This document shows positions 1 to 7,754 of a stretch of DNA of 64,000 nucleotides, one piece after another; positions within the stretch are counted from its first letter, which is position 1, and the number at the start of each line of letters is the position of its first letter. A program made the position numbers and the translations under genes. The DNA lies in NCBI RefSeq assembly GCF_040215725.1, contig NZ_CP157971.1, positions 144,377 through 208,376 on the forward strand, given 5' to 3'. Below the pieces are notes generated by a model. It was not told the origin of the DNA. It searched no databases and worked only from the letters and a program-made list of their open reading frames with translations. Origin of the DNA: Rhizobium sp. ZPR4. Its GTDB lineage: Bacteria > Pseudomonadota > Alphaproteobacteria > Rhizobiales > Rhizobiaceae.

Positions 1-921
1 GCCCGACGCAAGTGCCTGGTTTAGCATGTGGCGTGCGTCTACTTCGTTTTTCGCAAGTTTGCCCGCCACAAGCATGTATTCGCAGAGCGTGAAGGTAACA
101 TCGTGAAGGCGCGACGGTCGGGACTTTCCGGTAAGGTATTCGATCGCGCATATCACTTCGACCGAATTTCCAGCGGCGGGTCCCAGCGGCTGACTCATGT
201 CGGTCAGCACCGCGCCCGTAGACATCCCAGCGCCGTTTCCGACATCTACGATACTTTTGGCAAGTTCGACAGATTTATCAAACGTCGGCATCACTGCTCC
301 AGAGCCCACCTTGACGTCCATGACCAAGGCATCGAGCCCAGCGGAAAGTTTCTTTGAAAGAATAGAAGCGGTAATCAGATCGATCGATTCCACGGTCGCA
401 GTCACATCTCTGATGGAATAGATTCTCCCGTCAGCAGGGGCTAGGCTCGCGGTCTGTCCAATGATGGCGATACCAGCCTCCTTCACGACCCGTTTGAAGT
501 CTTCCGTTGAAGGAGCGATGTTGTACCCGGGAATTGACTGAAGCTTGTCCAATGTTCCGCCGGTATGCCCAAGCCCCTTCCCGGAGATCATCGGAACATA
601 CCCGCCGCACGCGGCCACGAGCGGTCCCAAAATAAGGGACACAAGATCGCCCACGCCACCCGTTGAGTGCTTATCGACGACAGGGCCATTGAGTTTCAAC
701 GTACCCCATTCCAGAACCGAACCAGAATCTCGCTGTGCCAGGGTCAGGCTGACCCTTTCGTTGATTGTGAGCTTGTTCAGAAATACCGCCATCGCGAAGG
801 CGGCGATTTGTGGTTGTGACACATCGCCGTCCGCGATCCCTTGCACAAAGTTCGATATCTCGCTCCGGTCCAATTCAAGCTGGTCACGCTTTTTCCGGAT
901 GATTTCTTGCGGAAGAGTCAC
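1..921 (-). CDS. deoA: Thymidine phosphorylase, 3' end cut by window edge
   Basis: The visible 307 codons encode a pyrimidine-nucleoside phosphorylase, the cytosolic enzyme that splits thymidine with phosphate into thymine and 2-deoxyribose-1-phosphate. The family signature KHSTGGVGD lies at about residues 84-92, followed by the conserved [16 protein letters not shown] stretch, and the N-terminal helical domain is present. The E. coli enzyme is about 440 residues, so roughly the last third lies outside the window. I chose the GTG at 921 because AGGAAAGGA sits just upstream in the minus direction; no upstream in-frame ATG fits as well. The gene is divergent from a GntR regulator and may share control with it. 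The family is clear; substrate preference between thymidine and uridine cannot be settled from sequence alone. Confidence 0.93.
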   Translation of the reverse strand, partial: MTLPQEIIRKKRDQLELDRSEISNFVQGIADGDVSQPQIAAFAMAVFLNKLTINERVSLTLAQRDSGSVLEWGTLKLNGPVVDKHSTGGVGDLVSLILGPLVAACGGYVPMISGKGLGHTGGTLDKLQSIPGYNIAPSTEDFKRVVKEAGIAIIGQTASLAPADGRIYSIRDVTATVESIDLITASILSKKLSAGLDALVMDVKVGSGAVMPTFDKSVELAKSIVDVGNGAGMSTGAVLTDMSQPLGPAAGNSVEVICAIEYLTGKSRPSRLHDVTFTLCEYMLVAGKLAKNEVDARHMLNQALASG

Positions 922-1057
922 AGGGTTTCCTTTCCTAGGTTCGCCTCGTTCGGATATTCCCGATCAATTATCGGCTCTTCTCCACAAGACTTTTGCAATA
1001 AGCTTTTCGATTGACTCGCCGAAAAGTGCAAGCACTATTGATACAAAAATCCGTTGC

Positions 1058-1066
1058 GTGTATACG
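1058..1066. promoter_or_regulatory. Possible GntR operator in the divergent deoA/gntR intergenic region
   Basis: The core GTATAC at 1060-1065, within GTGTATACG, resembles the TGTATACA-type half-sites used by FCD-domain GntR regulators. It lies between the divergent deoA and gntR starts. Only one short palindrome is visible, so this is weak. Confidence 0.25.
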
Positions 1067-1203
1067 TTAGTTGGACCAATGGATCCAGAGAGGGCGAAAA
1101 ATTCGGTGAAGCGGCCAGATTTTGCAGAAAGCGTCTATGTTTTCCTTCGCCCATGGGAGGGTCAAGATTGGTAGAAACAGTTGTTGCTTCTGCTGGGACG
1201 AGC

Positions 1204-1920
1204 ATGAATACGAGATCTATTGTCACAGCCGACCTTGCAAGCGGCGTCGATCTCGCCAGAGGGCAGAGTTTGTCGGAGCAGGTCAGAGAGTCGCTTGAGT
1301 CGATGGTCATCAGCGGTGTTTTGTTGCCTGGTTCACGGATTGACGAGGCTGAACTCACCCAGAAGTTTAATGTCTCACGCACCCCGATGCGCGAAGCTAT
1401 CAAGGCGCTTATCGCAACAGGCATGCTCGAGAACCGTCCTCGTCAGGGCGTTAGCGTAGCCGCTTTGTCTACTTCCGCGCTGCTTGAGATGTTCGAAGTG
1501 ATGTCAATGCTCGAGGGCATGTGTGCAAAATACGCTGCGCGTCGCGCGGCGCCCGAACAAATCGCTATGCTTGAGGAAATCCACACGCGCCTTGAAAATG
1601 CCATGGAGCGTGCTGACCCAGAACTTTTTTATTCCACAAACTTGGAATTCCACGAAGTTATTTATGCGGCGACGCATACGGATTTCCTTGCCGACCAGAC
1701 CCGCAGCTTGAGGAGGCGAGTCGCTATGTATTGGAAACAGGTTACGTTTCTGCCTGGGCGGATGGCCGGCAGCATAAAAGAGCATCTTGAAATCATCCGC
1801 GCCATCAAAACGAAGGACTCGAAATTAGCAGAGCTAGCTGCCAGCCAACACATATGCCTTCTGGGAGATAACATGATCGATTTCATCGCCCGGCTACCAC
1901 GGACGATCATATCAGATTAA
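1204..1920 (+). CDS. GntR-family regulator (FadR/FCD subfamily)
   Basis: A 238-residue regulator. The N-terminal winged helix (about residues 25-85) contains the typical run SRTPMREAIKAL. The C-terminal all-helical FCD domain (about 95-225) has the ligand/metal-site histidine in LEFHEVIYAATH and a later EHLEI histidine. The reading frame is open further upstream, but alignment with the family favours ATG 1204 (MNTRSIV); its ribosome site is weak (GGGACG). The stop overlaps the ATG of the aldehyde dehydrogenase by one base (TAATG), so the two are probably translationally coupled. It likely controls this catabolic cluster and perhaps divergent deoA. The effector is unknown. Confidence 0.88.
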   Translation: MNTRSIVTADLASGVDLARGQSLSEQVRESLESMVISGVLLPGSRIDEAELTQKFNVSRTPMREAIKALIATGMLENRPRQGVSVAALSTSALLEMFEVMSMLEGMCAKYAARRAAPEQIAMLEEIHTRLENAMERADPELFYSTNLEFHEVIYAATHTDFLADQTRSLRRRVAMYWKQVTFLPGRMAGSIKEHLEIIRAIKTKDSKLAELAASQHICLLGDNMIDFIARLPRTIISD

Positions 1921-3452
1921 TGACGAGAGAACCGTTAGATATGACCATACACTCTTTGCCATCCCAAGCTCGCGATGGCCGCCATATATTCTACAACGGT
2001 GAATACCAAGAGATCGTCGGCACGGGCCGAATTGACGTTCGCAGTCCTTCCACAAACGAAGGTATCGGCTACATGGCTGTCGCTGATGCGAGCGATGTTG
2101 CGCGAGCAACCAAATCTGCGGCCAAAGCTTTCGAAACCTGGTCTGCCCTAGACCCGCTCGATAGAGCCCGTCATCTGCGAAAGCTGGCCGAAATCGTGCG
2201 GGCGCATATTGGCGAGCTTGCTACCTGGGAGTCGGCGATAACTGGACGCCCGCTGCGTGAAATGCGGGCTCAGATGGCTAGAATCCCTGAGTGGATCGAG
2301 TATTTCGCAGGAATCGCACCCGGGCTCGAAGGAGAGTCAAACCGGCTCCGTGGTGGCTTCGCATCAACGACGAGCTGGCATCCCTATGGCGTTTGCGCCC
2401 TGCTCACGCCTTGGAACCATCCGATCCTTATCCTGGTCAAGAAGCTGGCTGCGGCGCTTGCAGTGGGAAACACCGTCGTTGTCAAGCCCTCCGAACTGGC
2501 ACCGTGTACCCCTCTGGTGTTTGCGGCCTGGTGCTCGGAAGCAGGTATCCCACCGGGCGTCGTCAATGTTGTTACAGGTGAAGGTGCGACGGGCGCATCG
2601 CTGTGCGCGAGCCGTGAAGTTCGTCGCATCGACCTGACCGGTGGTACCACGACAGGACGGCGTGTAGCGGCAGCCGCAGCGGAGCGTCTCGTTCCGTGCA
2701 CTCTCGAACTGGGCGGCAAAACACCTGTTGTCATATTCGACGATTGCGACATCGACGAAGCCGCTGCAGGGGCAGTCTTCTCCGCATTTGTAGCATCGGG
2801 GCAAACCTGCGTATCGGCTGGCCGCTTCATAGTTCAACGTTCCGTTTACGATCGCTTCGTTGAAGCGTTCAGCGCGCGCACAGCAACCCTCAAGGTCGGC
2901 GATCCTGCCGAGTTGGAGACAGACCTCGGTCCGGTTATCTCCTACGCCTCTCTCGAGAGGGTCGAGCGGATGATCGCAAATGCAAAAGCCGCTGGCGCTC
3001 GATTGGTAACGGGCGGCGCGGCGCCCGTGTTTGAGGGGCCACTTTCAGCAGGAAACTTTGTGAAACCCACGATCTTTGCGGACGTGAAGCCGGATATGGA
3101 GCTTTTCAGGGAAGAGGTTTTCGGTCCAGTGGTGGCGGTCACGGCCTTCGACAGCGAGGAGGACGCCTTGGCGTTGGCGAATGACTCGCCTTACGCGCTG
3201 GGTGCATCGATCTGGACGAAAGACATCGCACGCGCATCGCGGATCAGCTCGCGCATCAAAGCAGGCATAATTTGGATTAACGACCATCACAAAAACGATC
3301 CAAGATCGATTTGGGGTGGATACGGTGACAGCGGCTATGGCGTGGAAAACGGCTGGGACGCAATAAAATCTTACCTGATCAAACGAAACGTCATCGTCTC
3401 TTCAAACCCGGAATTCGACGATTGGTTTAAGGGCGGGACGCGCTACGGCTGA
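1920..3452 (+). CDS. NAD(P)-dependent aldehyde dehydrogenase
   Basis: A 510-residue aldehyde dehydrogenase of usual family length that oxidises an aldehyde to the acid. The catalytic cysteine is C297 in SGQTCVSAGR and the general base is E263 in LELGGKTP, with the standard spacing of 34 residues. The cofactor-binding segment TPWNHPILILVKKLAAALAV and the C-terminal FGPVVAV motif are present. The start at 1920 overlaps the gntR stop by one base; an alternative is ATG 1941. It is co-oriented with gntR and the downstream reductase, so it probably serves the same pathway. The substrate cannot be named; a semialdehyde is plausible given the reductase next door. Confidence 0.92.
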   Translation: MTREPLDMTIHSLPSQARDGRHIFYNGEYQEIVGTGRIDVRSPSTNEGIGYMAVADASDVARATKSAAKAFETWSALDPLDRARHLRKLAEIVRAHIGELATWESAITGRPLREMRAQMARIPEWIEYFAGIAPGLEGESNRLRGGFASTTSWHPYGVCALLTPWNHPILILVKKLAAALAVGNTVVVKPSELAPCTPLVFAAWCSEAGIPPGVVNVVTGEGATGASLCASREVRRIDLTGGTTTGRRVAAAAAERLVPCTLELGGKTPVVIFDDCDIDEAAAGAVFSAFVASGQTCVSAGRFIVQRSVYDRFVEAFSARTATLKVGDPAELETDLGPVISYASLERVERMIANAKAAGARLVTGGAAPVFEGPLSAGNFVKPTIFADVKPDMELFREEVFGPVVAVTAFDSEEDALALANDSPYALGASIWTKDIARASRISSRIKAGIIWINDHHKNDPRSIWGGYGDSGYGVENGWDAIKSYLIKRNVIVSSNPEFDDWFKGGTRYG

Positions 3453-3502
3453 ACCATTTCCGCTTTGTTCTAACTCAGAATCACAAGTGCAAGGGGGTCA
3501 TT

Positions 3503-4387
3503 ATGAGAGTCGGATTCATTGGAATTGGGGCAATGGGAGTCGGTGTTGTGCGCAACCTGCTCTCGGCAGGGCATGACGTGGCGGTATGGGACCGCTTCCA
3601 GACGCCTGTTGAGGAGTTGGTCAAACTCGGCGCTACTGCAGCTTCGTCGCCTGTAGACGCCGCGAGTTCGGGGATCGTACTTTCCATGTTGGCGCACGAT
3701 GACGCCATCCAGCAGGGTTTGATTGATTTAGGCTGGCTCGTCTCCGTCAAGAAGCCGCTTGTTCACGTCAACCTCTCCACAATCTCTGTTAATTACTCAA
3801 AGAAGCTCACCGAGCTTCACGAAGAAGTAGGAATCGGCTACATTGCTTCCCCTGTTTTCGGCAGGCCTGATGCCGCCCTCGCGGGAAAACTGAACCTTGT
3901 GGTTGGGGGACCAAAGGATTTAGTTGAGCGACTCAATCCGGTTCTTAGCCCAATCAGCGCCAAGGTCTGGCACGTCGGAGAACAACCATCCCAGGCAAAC
4001 CTCGTGAAAATTGCAGGCAACATGATGATCTCCTCTGCTATCGAATCCATGGCAGAAGCTATAGCTCTGGGCGCAGCACACGACGTTGATCGCTATGTGA
4101 TGTTGGACCTGTACCTCGAAGCCCTTTTCCCATGCGGAGTTTACCGGGGCTATGGAGAATTCATTCGCCGCAGGGAATATGAGCCGGTCGGCTTTAAGCT
4201 TCCCCTTGGCCTTAAGGACATACGACTCGCACTCGAGGCTGGGGAAGCTGCTCGGGTTCCATTGCCTCTTGCCGGTGTTGTTCGTGACAGCCTCGTTATG
4301 GCCATGGCAAACGGCTACGAAGAAAAGGACTGGTCATCTCTTGCTGAGATGTCTTTCCTTCGTGCCAACATCGGAGCTGGGAGGTGA
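3503..4387 (+). CDS. 3-hydroxyisobutyrate dehydrogenase-family NAD(P) reductase
   Basis: A 294-residue beta-hydroxyacid dehydrogenase. The N-terminal Rossmann fold starts with GFIGIGAMGVGVVRNLL and ends the second strand in WDR. The catalytic lysine is K169 in LVKIAGNMM, with N173 four residues on, as in 3-hydroxyisobutyrate and tartronate-semialdehyde reductases. The substrate-binding DVNLSTIS-type segment reads VHVNLSTIS. A good ribosome site, AGGGGGTC, precedes ATG 3503. It follows the aldehyde dehydrogenase by 50 bases, so the two likely interconvert a hydroxyacid, its semialdehyde and the acid. The exact substrate is unknown. Confidence 0.88.
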   Translation: MRVGFIGIGAMGVGVVRNLLSAGHDVAVWDRFQTPVEELVKLGATAASSPVDAASSGIVLSMLAHDDAIQQGLIDLGWLVSVKKPLVHVNLSTISVNYSKKLTELHEEVGIGYIASPVFGRPDAALAGKLNLVVGGPKDLVERLNPVLSPISAKVWHVGEQPSQANLVKIAGNMMISSAIESMAEAIALGAAHDVDRYVMLDLYLEALFPCGVYRGYGEFIRRREYEPVGFKLPLGLKDIRLALEAGEAARVPLPLAGVVRDSLVMAMANGYEEKDWSSLAEMSFLRANIGAGR

Positions 4388-4397
4388 AGTGGTGGCG

Positions 4398-5293
4398 TCG
4401 CCTTAACCGAGTTTGCGACTGGCAATATCTTTTGCCTGAATTTCAGGCGCCAATGGATAATGCGATTTCGATCGGTCGACGGATTGAACGGAACGCTGGT
4501 CGAGGTTGGTCAACACGTGGGCGGAATCGACGGAAACGCCGTTGAGATCCGCGGTGCGGCCGACGAACTTGCAAAAAGGACGGAGCAGCAGGCAGCCTCG
4601 GTAGAAGAAACTGCGGCGGCCTTGAACGAAATCTCGGAAACCGTGAACGCGTCAACAGTGCGTATATCTGCCGTCGGTGCATTGGTTAACCAGGCTCATG
4701 TTCGCGCGAAGTCGTCGGAAGCGATCATGAGCGAAACCATGACCGCGATGGATGGGATTCAAGCCTCGTCATCCGAGATATCGAACATCAGCGGCGTAAT
4801 CGACTAAATTGCGTTTCAGACAAATCTTCTTGCTTTGAACGCTGGCGTAGAAGCTGCCAGGGCAGGGGAGGCAGGCAAAGGGTTCGCCGTTGTTGCGCAG
4901 GAGGTTCGTGAACTAGCGCAACATTCGGCACTTGCGGCGCATCAGATCAAATCGTTGATCGCTCAAGCCGGAAATCAAGTCGAGACCGGCGCACGTTTGG
5001 TGGCTGAGACCGGCCAGGTACTTCAAGCGATTGCGAAGGAAGTGGACGAAATCGATGTGCATGTTTCTGCGATTGTCACATCAACAAAGGAACAAGCACT
5101 TGGGCTGCGGGAGATCAACGATGCTGTCAACGTTATCGACCAGGGTACCCAGAAAAATGCTGCCATGGTCGAGGAGCAAAACGCCGCAAGCTATGAACTT
5201 GCCGGAAGCGTCTCACATTTGTCTAGGTTGATTTCGCGCTTTCGCCTTATTGGCGACGGTGCGTCGGAGCGGATCGATCACCTTGCGGCTTGA
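4398..5293 (+). pseudogene. Methyl-accepting chemotaxis protein remnant
   Basis: This is the cytoplasmic signalling part of a chemoreceptor. The methylation/adaptation helix with KRTEQQAASVEETAAALNEI and the conserved hairpin tip ([20 protein letters not shown]) are intact in sequence. The gene is broken in three ways. No sensor or membrane part is present upstream. The 5' end around 4440-4462 reads correctly only if small frameshifts are allowed (FQAPMDN in one frame, RSVDGLNG in another). A TAA at 4805-4807 interrupts the frame exactly where the family has a glutamate before IAFQTN. The downstream half remains open to 5293. A functional receptor is not expected. Confidence 0.85.
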
Positions 5294-5486
5294 TTTCCTT
5301 TTGAGCCCTTTCTTCCACAATCATTTCCTCTCGTCGCACTCACCATACGACGTGAGCAGCAAGGTGCATTAGTTCCATAAGATAGATTATGCGATATGTT
5401 ATATCATTACGCGGCAGTTTACAGCGGCTTTTACGCTCGGCCGCACTGTCCTAGCTGTTGAAGTACATATTTTGTCGAGGTTTCGA

Positions 5487-6224
5487 ATGGAAGGTTTACG
5501 GATAGAAAATGACGGCTTTCAATTTGTCGCTCTTGAAATACAGAATGCTCGCAGCGTCGAGGACGCGCTACGAATAATCGAACAAGCATACGGCATCGAC
5601 TATTCCACCTACCATCTGGCTCTGACCGTAGCTGACGTCGTCGACGCACCGTATGTTCGCACGACTTACCCCGATGCCTGGGTTGCTCGTTACCTGCTCC
5701 GGGGATATGTGAAAGTCGATCCGATCGTGTGCGAGGGTCTGGTGCGGCAAATGCCTTTCGACTGGCGCGAGGTGGAAGTCCCGCAGGCGTCGCATAAGTT
5801 CCTACAGGACGCTCAGGAGCATGGTGTCGGAGCCAACGGGTATTCCATTCCCATTGTCGACAAGAAGCGCCGCGCCCTTTTCTCATTAAACTCGAGGAAG
5901 ACCGACAGCGATTGGAGCAATCTGGTGGAGATGCGTCGCCACGAGTGGCTCGATCTCGCGTTCCTCATTCACAGGAAAGCGGTGTTCGAGCTTCACGGCG
6001 AGCATGATCCAGTCCCGCAGCTCGGTCCGCGAGAGAAAGAGTGCCTTTATTGGTCCGCTCTGGGCAAAACCAACGACGAGATCGCTGAAATCCTAGGCCT
6101 GTCAATGCATACAACCAACCGCTATCTGATGTCGGCGCGCCACAAGCTCGGGGCCGCATCGACCACAGCGGCAACTGCTCTCGCAATTCAGCTTCGCCTG
6201 ATAAATCCATATGGCAATAGATAG
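5487..6224 (+). CDS. LuxR-type quorum-sensing regulator
   Basis: A 245-residue protein with an N-terminal autoinducer-binding domain (about 1-165) and a C-terminal LuxR helix-turn-helix (about 178-240, LGPREKECLYWSALGKTNDEIAEILGLS). Ligand-pocket residues typical of the family can be read: the W in DAWVARYLLRGY and the D/P pair in YVKVDPIV. I chose ATG 5487 because GAGG lies six bases upstream; a TTG at 5472 is also in frame. The AHL synthase follows 78 bases later on the same strand, so the pair forms a self-contained signalling unit. Which genes it controls is not visible; no clear lux-box was found. Confidence 0.9.
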   Translation: MEGLRIENDGFQFVALEIQNARSVEDALRIIEQAYGIDYSTYHLALTVADVVDAPYVRTTYPDAWVARYLLRGYVKVDPIVCEGLVRQMPFDWREVEVPQASHKFLQDAQEHGVGANGYSIPIVDKKRRALFSLNSRKTDSDWSNLVEMRRHEWLDLAFLIHRKAVFELHGEHDPVPQLGPREKECLYWSALGKTNDEIAEILGLSMHTTNRYLMSARHKLGAASTTAATALAIQLRLINPYGNR

Positions 6225-6302
6225 GATTCTGGGAGCTAATACCTGAATATTTCTCACACGAATAATGTGTTGCAGGGTGCCTTCATCAATTTGGAGGCAC
6301 GC

Positions 6303-6968
6303 ATGTATCTTCTTGTCCAGGCGCGCGAATATCACAAACACGTCGAATTGCTCGATCAATCGTTCCGTCTGAGGAAAAGAGTGTTTGTGGACCGACTCGG
6401 CTGGGATGTTTCGGTATCAGACCATCGCGAGCGGGATCACTACGACGAACTTCACCCTGCCTATCTGCTGTGGTGCGATGAAGGTCGCCAGCAGCTTTAC
6501 GGCTCAGTTCGGCTCATGCCGACGACTGGTCCCACCTTACTCTATGACGTGTTCCGCGCAACATTTCCTGATGCGTGTGACCTGATCGCGCCTGGCATCT
6601 GGGAGGGTACGCGGATGTGCATCGACGAAGATGCCATCGATCTTGACATGCCAGAAATGCGTCCAGACAGAGCCTTTTGCCTGCTCCTGCTCGCTTTGTG
6701 CGAAACAGCGCTTGCCCATGGCATCGACACGATGATCTCCAATTATGAGCCGCACATGCGCCGGGTCTATCAAAAAGCTGGCGCCGAGCTCGATGAACTC
6801 GGGCGTTCAGACGGATATGGTCGTTTCCCGGTCTGCTGCGGCGCCTTCGAAGTCTCGCACCGCGTATTGGATGCCATGCGCACCAAGCTTCAGGTGGACG
6901 CCCCGCTTTATCACCGACCTGCATTCCCACACCGCGCTAGCGCCTCCCCGACATTGCTGCCCGCCTGA
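6303..6968 (+). CDS. Acyl-homoserine-lactone synthase (LuxI family)
   Basis: A 221-residue autoinducer synthase that joins an acyl chain from acyl-ACP to S-adenosylmethionine. Invariant family positions are visible: R in RLRKRVF, the F/W of FVDRLGWDV, the D of ERDHYDE, the R of GSVRLMPTTGP and the E/R pair in WEGTRMCI. The wording ERDHYDELHPAYLL and VRLMPTTGPTLL is closest to the TraI-like synthases of rhizobial plasmids, but acyl-chain length cannot be predicted. The start is ATG 6303 with TTTGGAGG eight bases upstream; an in-frame ATG at 6267 lacks such a site. It lies directly downstream of its cognate LuxR gene. Confidence 0.92.
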   Translation: MYLLVQAREYHKHVELLDQSFRLRKRVFVDRLGWDVSVSDHRERDHYDELHPAYLLWCDEGRQQLYGSVRLMPTTGPTLLYDVFRATFPDACDLIAPGIWEGTRMCIDEDAIDLDMPEMRPDRAFCLLLLALCETALAHGIDTMISNYEPHMRRVYQKAGAELDELGRSDGYGRFPVCCGAFEVSHRVLDAMRTKLQVDAPLYHRPAFPHRASASPTLLPA

Positions 6969-7126
6969 TCCCTCGGGGAGAATTTTTCGTGCGCAGACAC
7001 GTTCCGGAAAGGTCCTTTTCAACCTGCTTCGCTGGTGCGTGAAAAACACCATGCTCTCAGCCGTACCGGCCTTCACATCTCGTTTTTGCAGAGGCAAAGC
7101 TCGCTCCAGGCTTTGATGGTCAACGT

Positions 7127-7735
7127 ATGAAAACTGATCCGTTCGACGTTCATTGTATTTTTAGGGGCATCGGACGCACTGGCCTCGTGATTTTCGAGAG
7201 AGACGACGTTCTCCTGAGACGGAAGACGCCTTTAAGGGATTTCACGCTGGGCGACGTCGATAGAGATTTTGTCAAGGCGCTGAAGCAACTACGAGACGCA
7301 AACCTTCGGTTTGGTTTTTTGTCCGACCAACGCGGAATGGACGCCGGATCTCATGGTGTTTCCGAATTCGTTGCCTTGACGAGGGCGCTCGATGACTTGT
7401 TGAGAATTGATGGGGCCATGCCCGATTTTTGGCTCGGATGGGCGTCGCCGGCGAGCAAGATTGAGGTCCATCCCCGAGATATTACTGCACCGAAGCCGGA
7501 GGTAGCAGCAATCACGCAGGCGAAGCAATGGTACGGCGTCGCCAACCCAGAGGCCGTCTTCGTTGGGCACTCGTCAGAGGGCCTCGAGGCAGCAAGCCGC
7601 AGCGATATCCATGCAATTCGATATCCTGGACTGTTGCACAGGAAATACCCTTCAACCGCGATAACCGATGCTCAGCGACTTTCTGATGTTATCGGACGCG
7701 TCCTCGGCTTGGATCAGCGCCGGACGAACTACTAA
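7127..7735 (+). CDS. HAD-superfamily protein, GmhB/histidinol-phosphatase-like, degenerate
   Basis: A 202-residue protein with the outline of a small HAD phosphatase. Motif I reads IFERDDVLL, where active enzymes have DxDG; the first nucleophilic aspartate is replaced by glutamate. Motif II is FLSDQRGM, motif III the lysine in KPEVAAITQA, and motif IV VGHSSEGLEAA in place of VGDSxxD. Two key acidic positions are therefore changed and phosphatase activity is doubtful. It follows the luxI gene by about 160 bases and is convergent with the relaxase gene. Role unknown. Confidence 0.6.
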   Translation: MKTDPFDVHCIFRGIGRTGLVIFERDDVLLRRKTPLRDFTLGDVDRDFVKALKQLRDANLRFGFLSDQRGMDAGSHGVSEFVALTRALDDLLRIDGAMPDFWLGWASPASKIEVHPRDITAPKPEVAAITQAKQWYGVANPEAVFVGHSSEGLEAASRSDIHAIRYPGLLHRKYPSTAITDAQRLSDVIGRVLGLDQRRTNY

Positions 7736-7754
7736 CGGTGCTCCCAAAAAAAAG

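Noticed and set aside
5390..5420. Short inverted repeat GATAT/ATATC upstream of luxR as a possible lux-box
   Set aside because: Arms of five bases in an AT-rich stretch; no match to known lux-type boxes.
7600..7640. ATATCCTGG as an alternative nic site near the relaxase gene
   Set aside because: It lies within a coding region and has no adjoining inverted repeat, unlike the site at 34635-34643.
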